A DNA stretch of 63,938 nucleotides from Sporisorium sorghi (taxonomy: Eukaryota; Basidiomycota; Ustilaginomycetes; Ustilaginales; Ustilaginaceae). Made by a program: the position numbers and the translations under genes. Under the pieces are notes generated by a model, which had not been told where the DNA came from, did not search any database, and worked only from the letters and a program-made list of their open reading frames with translations. This document shows positions 48,028 to 58,900 of the stretch, piece after piece (the first letter of the stretch is position 1; every line of letters begins with the position of its first letter). The stretch lies in NCBI GenBank assembly GCA_023212695.1, contig JALCCG010000113.1, forward strand, positions 1-63,938, in the 5' to 3' direction.

Positions 48028-49798
48028 ATGTAAGTGCTCCTGAATTGTACCCTCAGCCACGCTGTAGCGAGCGAACATTCACTCACCCTTGCTTCACCAT
48101 CTTCGCATCGTCGACAACAGGGCGAGCGACCGAAGCCAGCCTCTGCCCAAGGCGGGTGCCAGCCTTTCAGAGCGCATTGCTGCGCTACAGAGAAAGACGT
48201 CGAATCCAGCAAGATCCGCTAATCTCTCCCCGCCAGGTACAGCAGGTTCGGCCGCTTCCGGCAGGCTCAGCCCGGGCGAAAGTCCCTCGCGTTCTCCCTC
48301 TGGCGGTTCTGGCATCAATGCAGTACGCGAACGCATCGCAAAGTTTCAGTCGAGCGACGAGCGGCCCGTCATGCCCAGGAGCTCGTTCGGCTCTCCTGCT
48401 CCCAACCCCGAGATCCGCAACGCGCGAACTCATTTCCCCGGCGCGAGCGCAGGCAAGGGCACAGGCGCTTGGGGTGAAGGCGTCTTGCGACCACAAATGA
48501 CCGGCGGCGTCTGGCTTGGCGCTGGTGCCGGTGGTGGATGGGGCGATCCTGGCTCAGCATCTATCCGGCCTCAGATGACGGGTGGTGCATTCCTCGGCCA
48601 TGGAGCGCCGCGCACATCGAGCTTTGGATCTTCGCGGCCACAGCGAGGTGTTTCGGACAACATTGTCCACGGCACGGGACGAGACGCTTTCGCTGACCTT
48701 GACGACGACCTCGTCCTCACCGGACGGAACCGACCCGAAGCACCACCTTCCGCACAGGCAGATGAGGGTGACTCTGCCAAGGAGCAGCTCGCTAGCGGGA
48801 CTGCCTCCGCCGATGACGCCGACTCGCTGCCAAAGCTGCCCGACACTCCCACCGCGGAGATCGATCTTGCAAAGATCCATGCAAGCTCTGGCCTTCCCGA
48901 TGCGCCGACTGTAGCTGCCATCCCCGAATTCCCTGAGGCGCCCTCTTCAGCGCCAAAACCAACCTCCAAAGTTATGAGTGCTTTCGAAGCGGCCGACGCG
49001 ACTCCAGACACTTCGATCGAGATTGGCATTCACGGACGATCCGCCGACGACGTCGAACGCATCCGTCAACGCGCGCACGACTTGCAAGTATCGGATGACT
49101 CGGACAAGACCGCCAGCGACGAGCCCTGGCTCGCACCTGCGCCCGCGGATTTGGCCGGACAGGTGCCCAAGCCCATCGACACGAGCGAGCTCTTGGCTGC
49201 TCAGAGTCAGTCATCCACCAAAGAAGACGGTCAAGAGCCCTGGGTCCAAGGCTACGGTGAGCCCGCTGTGGACCGCGATCTCGAGAGTGTTGCCCTCGCC
49301 TCTGCCACCGAAAGCGCTTTGCCCCCCGCCGACTACTCGACTTCAGGACCTTTGCCTGAGCGTGCGCAGGTCGAACGAACAGACTCGGGCCGCGTCGACC
49401 CGTTGGATCCCGCAGCGCATCAAGTGCGTGGACCGGGCTTGCTCGTACCACGCGACGAAGTCGCCGAAGCCAAGGATCTTGGTCCCGATGCTGTCAAGGC
49501 TCCCCTGGCACAGTCTCCCCCCACATCCAACGCGAATGCGACTGTCACGGGGCTAGCTGCATCCTCGCCATCCGAAACCAACGGTCATTCGTCTCCTCAA
49601 AGCAAGCTTCCGCCAGCAACGGCAGCGGATAAGGCACGGCAGGCAGTCGCAATGGGGCGCACGAAGAGTCAATCTCAACGACTGCGACGTCCTCCGCCAG
49701 GCACCATGCTCTCGGCTGCCGACCTCGACGCCAGCGATGATGAGTACGAGCCGGGCTGGGCGAGCGTCACCAGTGTCATGTCATCATCGCGCACCTAA
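48028..49798 (+). CDS. unknown disordered protein with PQMTGG motifs; start codon split by an intron
   Basis: The ATG appears to be made by splicing: AT at 48028-48029, a 91-nt intron (48030-48120, donor GTAAGT, acceptor AACAG), then G at 48121, giving MASDRSQPLPKAGASLSERI. Unspliced, the same ATG is followed at once by TAA. The product is 559 aa. I do not recognise the family. Two short conserved-looking helices, SLSERIAALQRK and INAVRERIAKFQ, lie in the first 90 residues. Two copies of RPQMTGG (LRPQMTGGVWLG and IRPQMTGGAFLGHGA) follow at about 136-175, with Gly-rich sequence between them. The rest is acidic and Pro/Ser/Ala-rich with no membrane segment. Repeated short motifs in a disordered chain suggest an adaptor that binds a partner domain more than once. 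Both the start and the role are inferences. Confidence 0.7.
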
Positions 49799-50064
49799 TC
49801 TTGCACAATGTAGCAACCCAGCACCTTGCATCAACGAGTTGGGGGCGTGTCGTGCAATTCAGACAGCGATGCAAACCAGCAGCTCATGAGCCAAGTCTTG
49901 AAACCAGTACGATGAGATTGCGAGTGACCAAGCAGCAAAGGCTGCCAAACAGAACGTTCTTGATATCGATACAGCAGCTTTGTTTTGAGTATGTAGATGT
50001 ACGTTGTCGTGCGCCAACGAATGCCCATGAAAACATCTCCTGCGAGCCCTTGGAAGTGATCGCG

Positions 50065-51141
50065 CTACAAACGACTTGTCAAGTCATGAGCGTCGATGCC
50101 CTCGTACGCAATCGAGTAGACCGCCTTGAACAACGGATAGTCGTCGACCTTGCCGCGCGCCGCCAGCAACTCGTGCACTTCACGAGCCGTCTCGGTACCC
50201 TGCAGCTTCTGCCCGTTTAGCAGCTCCTTCTCGAGCTGATCAAACGGCTTGCCCGTCTTGACAAACGCCTCGGCGCACTTGCGATTCCTTCCACCGAGAC
50301 ACGTGGTGATCAGATCCGCCACGCCCGCCGACGTCTCGGTAAACGTCTCCGGTTTGACGCCGTCGAAAAACTCCTCGCTGAAGCGCTTCATCTCCATGAG
50401 CCCAATGCGCATCACGGCCGCCTTGGCATTATCGCCCCACCCCAACCCATCCGTGAAACCCGCCGCAATCGCAACCACGTTCTTGAGCGCACCGCACAGG
50501 CTAACGCCAGCAACATCCTCGATAATGCCCACCTTGAACGTCGGCGTGTCGAACAGCTTGAAGAACAGCTCTGCATTCTCGTGCCCCTTCGCATCCGGAC
50601 GATGGCCGATCGTCGTCTCGCTAAACTTATCCTGCGCCACCTCGTTCGCAATATTCGCCCCCGAAAGCGCCGAGCAGCTCACCCCCAACGCGTCCTGGAT
50701 CACGTCGGCAAAGATGCTGATCTTGCCCTCCTTCACCTCGACGCCCTTGATCATCGAAATCGCATGCGCATCCGCACTAACATGCCCGCGCAGCTGCCCG
50801 CACACCGACCGGATAAACTGATGCGGCAGCACAAACACCAGCATCGTCGCCCCCTTCGCCGCCTCCACCACCGAGGGGTTAGCGATGACGTTCTCGGGAA
50901 GCTTGCAACCGGGCAAGTACTTGGGGTTCTCGTGCGTCTCGTTGATCACGGCAGAGAGCGGCTTGCCGTTGTAGTCCTCTTCAAACACGTACATCTGCAC
51001 CTCGCGCTCGAAGGTGTCGGAGTGCCGCTGCGTGTTTTGCCCTGCGATCCGGGCGATCGCTGAACCCCAGTTGCCCGAGCCGATGATCGCGACCTTGTGC
51101 TTCGTCTGCGAGCCCGACGCTGCTGATGATGACGTCGACAT
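50065..51141 (-). CDS. GPD1: NAD-dependent glycerol-3-phosphate dehydrogenase with C-terminal SRL
   Basis: The ATG at 51141 gives 358 aa, the normal size. The N-terminal Rossmann motif is VAIIGSGNWGSAIARIAG. Other family marks are FVLPHQFI, SGANIANEVA, the catalytic-lysine region GALKNVVAIAAGF, and the substrate-binding GGRNRKCAEAF. The enzyme reduces dihydroxyacetone phosphate to glycerol-3-phosphate with NADH, serving osmolyte glycerol, redox balance and lipid precursors. The chain ends DLTSRL. SRL matches the PTS1 consensus (S/A/C)(K/R/H)(L/M), so part or all of the enzyme may enter peroxisomes. Baker's yeast Gpd1 reaches peroxisomes through an N-terminal PTS2 instead. No PTS2 is evident in the first 20 residues here. 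It is convergent with the gene at 48028 and in tandem with RCC1. Confidence 0.95.
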   Translation of the reverse strand: MSTSSSAASGSQTKHKVAIIGSGNWGSAIARIAGQNTQRHSDTFEREVQMYVFEEDYNGKPLSAVINETHENPKYLPGCKLPENVIANPSVVEAAKGATMLVFVLPHQFIRSVCGQLRGHVSADAHAISMIKGVEVKEGKISIFADVIQDALGVSCSALSGANIANEVAQDKFSETTIGHRPDAKGHENAELFFKLFDTPTFKVGIIEDVAGVSLCGALKNVVAIAAGFTDGLGWGDNAKAAVMRIGLMEMKRFSEEFFDGVKPETFTETSAGVADLITTCLGGRNRKCAEAFVKTGKPFDQLEKELLNGQKLQGTETAREVHELLAARGKVDDYPLFKAVYSIAYEGIDAHDLTSRL

Positions 51142-52483
51142 GCTGGCTGATGGTAGAGTGTATCGAAGGGGAAGAGTCGAAGATGGGAAGAAGGGTGACT
51201 TCGAAGCCGTGCTGAGGTAGCGTGAGGAGAAGCTGGTGGAGATGGAGCGAGGAGGCCCTGCCAGTCGAAGCTGACGAGCGATCAGTGTGCCGAGTGTCGA
51301 CAGAATGGTGAGTTAGTCGCCGAAGACTGCTACAGTGCGCGCTTTGTCTTTTCCCTGCGCAGAAGATAGAGTCAAATGCTAGAGTTGAAGCCGATGATGG
51401 TGGTGACGGCGAGAGGGAGAGATGGCATCGCTTCGTCGGTGTGAATCAGCAGAGAGGAGCGGCGCTGCACCGAAGAAACTGCGCTGCGGCACACGGGCAA
51501 AGCCGCACAGATCCCAAATTTGTGAAAATCGGACCGGGGGGGAAAGAGAACAGAAAAAATCTATAGAAAAGAAAGGAAACTGAAAGACGCAGTGTGACGA
51601 GCAAAGGTGGAGGATTGAGAGCATGAAATGCTTTTTTGGCCCGTTCTTTTACAGGGTCAAAGTTGGTTGGGGTTGAAACTGATCTTTTTTTTTTTTGGAT
51701 CTCCCAGCCCCAAATCCACCACTTCGCCCGCCTGCCTCTCGAAAGCATGATCTCCTCGACCCTGAGCAGCTTGCCTCGTTGCACGGGAGAGAAGCAACTC
51801 AAGTGTACCGGGACTGCTCCGGAGTCAGATACAAGTCGTCACGCTGCGCCTCGAGCTTTACTTGCTAGTCGTCGTTGTAGAAGACGGTGCTTTCAACTTG
51901 TCTGCTGAAACTGACGTATTGGGGTTTTAGGCTCGGTCGTCGGGAAAGGAAAAGATCGGCGCCCGACCTGAGAGCGAAACACGCGCGTGCGCTTGTACCG
52001 GTGTTGCCCGGCGCCTATTCACCCTCTCAAGACAATGTCATTCATGCGGGTCTGCTACTCATCCGGCTGTAGTGACCCTGTACATCGCCGGGTAAGGTGA
52101 GATGAAGACGTCGGAGCAAGACCTGTCGTGCGATGTGCGTGAGATATCAAGAAAGATGGATGGGCCCCCCAGTGCGTTGGCGGCGGCCACCCCACGCTGG
52201 CATTTGTCCATTGTAGAAGCCTTGCCTACACTCGCTGACGCATCGCTGCACTGCTGCATGGTTTGCATTCCACGCTTCGCTTGCATCTAAACCAGAGGGA
52301 CGGCCTCAGCGAGTCTCGAGGTGGTGCGTCGGGCGTAGCCAAGAGTCGCACCATCCCTTGAGAACAAGTGCTGCTGTGAGAGCCAGCCGCAAACGAGGAC
52401 GATGAACCTGTCCCGAGTAAGAAAGTACGACCTTGCACTGAAAGAGACTGATTACAGTCCTATTGCTCAAACATATTGTCTAC
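51142..52483. promoter_or_regulatory. intergenic region between RCC1 and GPD1
   Basis: 1.3 kb holding the GPD1 promoter and the RCC1 3' UTR. A 12-nt T tract lies at 51686-51697. No other gene is recognised. Confidence 0.5.
51686..51697. repeat. poly(T) tract, 12 nt
   Basis: 12 T about 550 nt upstream of the GPD1 start codon. Confidence 0.8.
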
Positions 52484-54455
52484 TCAGTCGTCCTGCGGAG
52501 GCTTGACAGCGATCGCCAGCGAGTGCTGGCCCGCCGTCGCTGCCGCCATGATGCGCCAAGCACCGGGCTGACCGGGCATCGCAATCGCCGTCGGCGTGTC
52601 CTTGCTCTGGTTGCCGCCCACCTCGTCAGCGGGGTGGCCGAGCGCATCGTCCGACGTGGTGCCCCACGAGTAGAGCGTGCCATCGGCTGCCAGAGCCAAT
52701 GTAAAACGCATACCGGCGCTGAGCGCGACGATCTTGGTCTTGCCGTCCTTGGTCTTGGCCGACTCGGGTGCCCAGGAGGGAGGCGCTGGGAACGGCACCA
52801 GGGTGGGCTCGCGCACCACCACAGGGCTGGATGGCGTAGCGTCTTTGAGCGCCGGGTGGTCGGCTGGCAGACCCAGCTTGCCCTCGTCGCTGTCGCCGCA
52901 GATGTACACCTCGCCGTTGGCAAGAAGGAAGGCAGTGTGGAAGTTGCCGCCGACGATCTGCACCACCTCGGCGCCGTTGTGACGCACGGGGCTGAGCGCT
53001 GCAATGCCGTGAGGAGTGGCGACCTTGGATGCCTTCAACCCAGTGCCCGTCTGTCCCTTGGTGTTCAGACCCCAGCCGACCACCTTTCCGCTCTTCTCCA
53101 CCGCAAAGCCGTTGGTCAGGCCGCAGAAGATGCGCTTGCACTCGGCAAGGCCGACCATGGGCGTGGGCGTCAGGTCGCACTCCTTCGGAGGTTCGCCTTT
53201 CGAAAACTTCTGAGCGACTCTGCGAGGGTTCGAGCTGCGGCCGAGCTGGTAGCACGTGTTGGTGCCCCACGAGTACACTTTGCCATGGAGTGTGAGAGCG
53301 AGGAAGTGGTTCTCGCCCGCTGCCACCGCCGCAAACGTCTCGTTCTCGATGCCTGGCAAGGCAATCGGATACCACTGCTCCCTGTTGCGTCCCGGCGCGT
53401 CCGAGTCGGCGAAGCATACACGTCCCTCACCATCTTTAAAGTAGCCCCAAGAGCGCAGACGACCCTGGTCATCCAGCACAGCACCGGCAGCGTCCGCCGA
53501 GGCCACGCGCGTCGCACGGTACTTTTCGACCGTGCCTTGCTTTCCATCGATGGGGTTGATGCCCTGACCGGTGGGTGAGAGGCCTTCGACGGGGGCAAAG
53601 TTGAAGTAGGCCTCTTCCGCATCGCCAGAGTCGCCACGGTGTTTACGTCCGAGTGTACCATAATCTTCGGCGCCCGACGTGAGGATGCGACCGAGGCTGT
53701 CGATGATGACCGAATGCATACCACCACCGACGATGACCTCGATGCCTCCTTCGCCAAAATCGCCATCGTCGATCTGCATCGAGATCTCCTTGTTTCCGAA
53801 AGGTTTGGGCTTGTTCAGCTTGTTGGGCTTGTCATCTTCGGGAGGACCGACGCCAAACTGACCCGCGTCGCCCGAGCCCCAAACAAACAGCTTGCGCGGC
53901 AGCACTTCGCCTTTGCCGCTCGTGGTGAGAGTGCCCGTGCTGACGTCGACAGCGATGCCTTGGGTCACATCGTCGGCATGCACAGGTTGAATAGGTCGTG
54001 GCACCGAGTTGATGGGGCCTGCTGGCGTGGGAGCGCGACGATTGCGCTTGATGGGGCGAGCGGTGCCGTCGGCCATGTCGACATCGCTGACGGGCTCAGT
54101 CGAAGCAGCGCGCGCCTTTACAGTTCGCTTCTTTACGTCGGGCAGCGGAGCCGCAGCATCTTTTGCTTCGGCGTCATCCTCGAGAAGCTCGTCCTCTTCC
54201 TCTTCTTCCTCCTTGGCTCGCTTGGTTCCTCGCTTCGCAGCTGCAGATGGCTCGGCCTTGGCTGCCTTGGTTTTGGAGGAGGTGCCGTTCGCGGTTGGCT
54301 TTTTGGTCTTGTCTGCCGAAGCAGGTTTGGAAGCTGGCTTTGCCGCCTTGGAAGAGGCTGCGGTCGCGAAGTCAGAACCGAGGAGAGATGAGATGAGGTC
54401 AGCGATGCTCGGTTTTGGATTGGATATGACATCTGTACCTACATTTTGGTGCCAT
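52484..54455 (-). CDS. RCC1: RCC1-type Ran guanine nucleotide exchange factor
   Basis: The long frame has no ATG near its N-terminus, so I place a four-codon first exon: 54443-54455 (ATGGCACCAAAAT), an 85-nt intron (54358-54442, donor GTAGGT, acceptor CGCAG, phase 1), then 52484-54357. The protein starts MAPKSSSKAAKPASKP and is 628 aa. Residues 1-160 are Lys/Ala-rich with an acidic run (KEEEEEEDELLEDD) and basic NLS-like patches. The rest is a seven-bladed RCC1 propeller, seen in repeats such as KLFVWGSGDAGQFG, VIVGGGMHSVIID, YSWGTNTCYQLG and GWGLNTKGQTGTG. RCC1/Pim1/Prp20 charges Ran with GTP on chromatin and drives nuclear transport and spindle assembly. Retaining the intron would stop translation after 18 codons. 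The upper promoter region is shared with AMS1. Confidence 0.9.
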
Positions 54456-54681
54456 GTTGCTCCGCAGCTGTGTGCCCTGATGTGACAGCGATCTGGTGGT
54501 GAGGAAGCAGGATCTGCGCAGGTGTGTGTGTGTGCGCGCGTCGAGCTCGAGCGGCGGTGGCTGAAAATGAAATCGCGTTCAACTTCAACTTCTTCCAAAA
54601 AGAACGGCCAGGAAAAATGATTTGATTTTTTTTATTTTTTTTGTGTATGTTTGATTTTCTGGCCCAAGCGCCTTTCTCGGC

Positions 54682-54713
<32 letters not shown>

Positions 54714-55971
54714 CTCCACCATGTGATGCCAGGTTGCGAAGACGCGCTGTGCTTTTTTGTGTTTGTTTGTGCCCCTCAACGCAACGAGGAGGAGGAGGAT
54801 CAAGGAGAAGAAACAGCCACCAAATCCGGCGACTGACGACAGCTGTCAGAAGCTGCCGAGCGGGCTTGAAGTGAAGAAGGTCTAGATCTCCCTCGGTTGA
54901 TGGTGTTGCAGCCATGCTTCGGCAACTCGCCATTCGGCTATGAGACCCATTGCATGATAGAGTATGACGGACCCTTGAGAGTGCTCTCTTGGTAGCTTGA
55001 ACTCTAGCAGGAGCAGAAAAGTACATAAAGAAGCTTGTTGTGCGCGGCTCCCGTCTCTTTCTCCTGCACCGCCTCAGCGATAACACTCAATAACCCTTCG
55101 ACGACGAACGAGGGAAGGGCTCATGCACGCAAGCAGCTGCTCAAGGTGTGTTCAGTCTCAGGCTTGAATTTCTTGACCACCTTTTCTGCCTCGATTTTTT
55201 GGTTCGCATTTTTGCTGACGCTTGTGCAACACTTTTGTTACGCTCTGTCTCGCTCTCGCTCTACAGAAAGAACACATCAAAGACGCCTTGTTCTCGACTA
55301 GCATCGACACTCGCATCCGAAGAATGCTAGGTCTCAGGGCCAAGAGGAGGCATTGAAAGCGAGACAGGCCCCTCGCCCCCCACACTCGTTCTCCTTTCGA
55401 CTTCTGGTCTATGGTCTGCTTTTACCCCTATTTCAACTCTGTTCGTATCAAACATTTGCTCAGAACGAGATTTAAGGCGCAGAGCTTGTCTGAGATTGAG
55501 TTGAAGTGCAAGCTCTCTTCTTCGAAGCTTGAGGCAGGTGTTCACTGCCAATGCTCTGCGGCCTAACAAAACTGAAAATTCGAGCCGGCACGTTCTTCGT
55601 TCATGCAACCAAGAGCTTTGGCCGCGAATGTCGACGTTCAGGGTCCGTGCGGGCCCCACCGAGCTGCAAGAGCTGCAAACCCTGCATTCTGAGCCCCCGC
55701 AGGCCTGGAGCGGCCCTTTTTCGAGCGAGCCGGCACGCCGCACGACCGAATGTCGATCCACTTCGTCAAGGAGTGAGAAGCCACCGCTTGTCGAGGGTGT
55801 CAGCGCGAAGTGTGTGTGTGGGACAGAGGGTCCAAGCGTTCGTTTAAAAGGAGTCGTCTTTCGAGCCTCGTTCCTCTTCCTCCTCCTTCTCTCAAGACCA
55901 CCAGACCGTCTACCGTCTACCGTCGACCTCTCCTGTGTCTCAACAGCACTTTGCTGTATCGCAGCGCAGCA
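54456..55971. promoter_or_regulatory. divergent RCC1 / AMS1 promoter region
   Basis: 1.5 kb between divergent starts, with a 28-nt T tract at 54686-54713 and a CT-rich leader before AMS1. No further gene is recognised. Confidence 0.5.
54686..54713. repeat. poly(T) tract, 28 nt
   Basis: A run of 28 T about 230 nt upstream of the RCC1 start codon on the opposite strand. Confidence 0.9.
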
Positions 55972-58900
55972 ATGTGTCAACACGGTCGGCCACAGGCCAC
56001 TTCCAAGTCGGCAGACTACCCCACCCATGCCAGCGCCGAGCCTCGCCCCGTACGAGCTGGTCTGATCCGGTCCGTCCACGAGCGTCGTCTCGAGGAGTTT
56101 GTCGGAGGCCAGTTTGGCGACTACAACCTCGCCTCGCTCCTCTTTGAGGCTCGTACCGACGATCCCAAGTACGTCTCGATCCAGAGCTGGACACCAAAAG
56201 CCGGCTCCAAGCCCACGTTTGATGAGGCAAAGCGACAGACGTACCTCAAGGCGGACAAGAGCATCAAGTTCGGCCCGTCCTGGACCAACCACTGGCTCAA
56301 GCTCAAGCTCACCGTGCCCAAGGACTGGGTCAAGAAGGAGTGGGTTCAGCTCGAGTTCGACCCTGGCTGCGAGGCTCTGATCTACTCCGAGGATGGCCTG
56401 CCCCTCCAAGGTATCACGGGCGGAGGCGACAAACGACGAGTCGACTTCCCGCTCAAGCCCGAGTATCGCAATGGCATCACCTTCTACATCGAAGTCACCG
56501 CCAACGGCATGTTCGGTATGCCCGCCGATGGCACTGGCGATCCCGATCCCAATCGCTACTTTGACCTAGCCTCTTGCGACATTGTAGTCAAGCGTCCCGA
56601 GGCTTGGAAGCTCATGTGGGACTTCGAGCATCTCCAGGGCTGCGTCAAGAACCTGCCCCGGGACTCTGAGCTCCAGAACCGAGCTTTGTGGGTTGCCAAC
56701 CAGATCCAGAACACCTTCCGCAAGGGCGACCTCGACAGCATCTCAAAGTGCCGCGAACTCGCTCAAGAGATCCTAGGCAAGGATTGGGACGACAAGATCG
56801 AGACCATCTACAACCGTGACGTCGTCGAAGGCAGGGAGGACGTTCGAATTTGGAGTCTGGGCCACAGTCACATCGACAGCGCCTGGCTCTGGCCCTACTC
56901 GGCCACTCAGCAGAAAGTGGCACGCTCGTGGTCGACTCAGATCGACCTCATGGACCGCTTCCCAGAGCACCGCTTCACCGCCTCGACCGCTCAACAGTAC
57001 CAGTGGCTCGAAACGCTCTATCCGAAGCTGTTCGACAAGCTCAAGGGCTACGTCGAGGACGGCCGCTTCCAGCCCATCGGAGGCTCGTGGGTCGAGTGCG
57101 ACGCCAACATGCCTTCCGGCGAGGCTTTTGCACGTCAGTTCCTCTACGGCCAGCGCTACTTCCTGTCCCGATTCGGCAAGCGATGCGACATCTTTTGGCT
57201 GCCCGACACGTTCGGATACAACGCCCAGATCCCTCAGCTCGCTCGTCAGTCGGGCTGCGACTACTTTTTCACCCAGAAGCTCAGCTGGAACAACATCAAC
57301 CGTTTCCCCCACAACACGCTCATGTGGGTCGGCTTGGACGGCACCCAGATCATTGTTCACATGACCCCCGTCAACAACTACGACTCGAGGGGATACGTCG
57401 AGGAGATCGTACGCGGAATCAAGAACAACGCGGATCTCTGGGTGCAGCCGCACGCTCTGATGCTCTACGGCTTTGGAGATGGCGGTGGAGGTCCGTCGGA
57501 AGAGATGATCGAGCGTATGCGTCGTGCTCGCGCTGTCAACAACAACGGCTTCAAAGACATGCCGCGTGTCCACGTCGGTCGCTCTGCTAAAGACTTTTTC
57601 GAGCACGTTCGCAAGGTGACCGACAACGGCAACCGGCTGTCGACGTGGTCTGGCGAGATCTACCTCGAGTTCCACCGCGGCGTCTACACGTCTCACGGCT
57701 CGATCAAGCAGTGGAACCGTCGCTTCGAGGCGTTTATGCAGAAGCTCGAGTGGCTCGCCACGCTCGCATCGATCAAGGCGAGCGGATACAAGTATCCCAA
57801 GGAGGAGCTCGATGCTATCTGGGAGCCTCTGCTGCTCAACCAGTTCCACGACTGCTTGCCCGGCAGTTCCATCCGCAAGGTCTACGATGACCTCGAGGAG
57901 ATGTACACCGACATGACCACCAAGGGCAAGAAGCTGTGGCGCCAGGCTCTGAATGCGCTGGGAGTTGGCGAGGAGGTCGTGGCTTCGGGCAACAGCGCTT
58001 ACGCGGCGATCAACACGTTGGACGTGCCCCGCCGCGAGCTGATCGAGGTGCAGCTGTCTGGCCAGATGCCGCGCGCAGAGGCGATCGCGCTGTCTCACCA
58101 GTCGGTGCAGCTGTGCAAGGCAGGTCAGAGCGCGCTTGTGCTGCTCGAGGACGCTAGCGGTCGTGGCCACGCTACCGTCGTTGACAATGCGAACTCGTCC
58201 TTCGCCAAGTCGCAGGCGGTCAAGGCGGTGGAGCTGGAGCACAACAGCTTCCTCCTGCAGAGCCCAGCCATCGCTGTCAAGGTGGCAAAAGGTCGCATCA
58301 CGTCGATCTACGACCGCATTGCTGACCGCGAGCTCATCGAGGGCGGTCGCACTGCCGGACTCGCCATTTCCGAGGACTACCCGCCTCAATTCGACAACTG
58401 GGAGACCGAGCTGTACTCGCTCGACACCGAGGAGGAGATCCCGTTCACCAACGTGCGCATCGCCGAAGCGGGGCCGTGGCGCGCCAGCCTTGCGCTCGAA
58501 GCCAAGTTCGGCCAGAGCACCGTCCAAGTCAGCATCGTGCTCGATGCTCTGCCCGCCACACCGCTCGTCGACGACAAGGACGCGCGCCCGCTGTTGCGCT
58601 TCGACACTTCGATCGACTGGTGGGAAAAACACCGCTTCCTGCGCTTCAACGTGCCCACGCGTCTGCGCTCCGACACGGCCAGCTTCGAGACGCAGTTCGG
58701 CATCACCAAGCGGCCGACGACGCGCAACACGAGCTGGGAAGCCGCCAAGTTCGAGGTGTGCGGCCACCGCTTTGCCGACCTGTCGGAGGAGGACTACGGG
58801 CTGAGTATGCTGACGGAGTCCAAGTACGGATACAGTGTGGAGGGCGGGTTGATGCGGCTGTCGCTGTTGAAGGCGGGGACGTACCCGGATGCGCATGAGG

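Noticed and set aside
51160..51175. AGGGG stress-element-like match near the GPD1 start
   Set aside because: One 5-nt match about 26 nt from the ATG, probably in the leader, is expected by chance.
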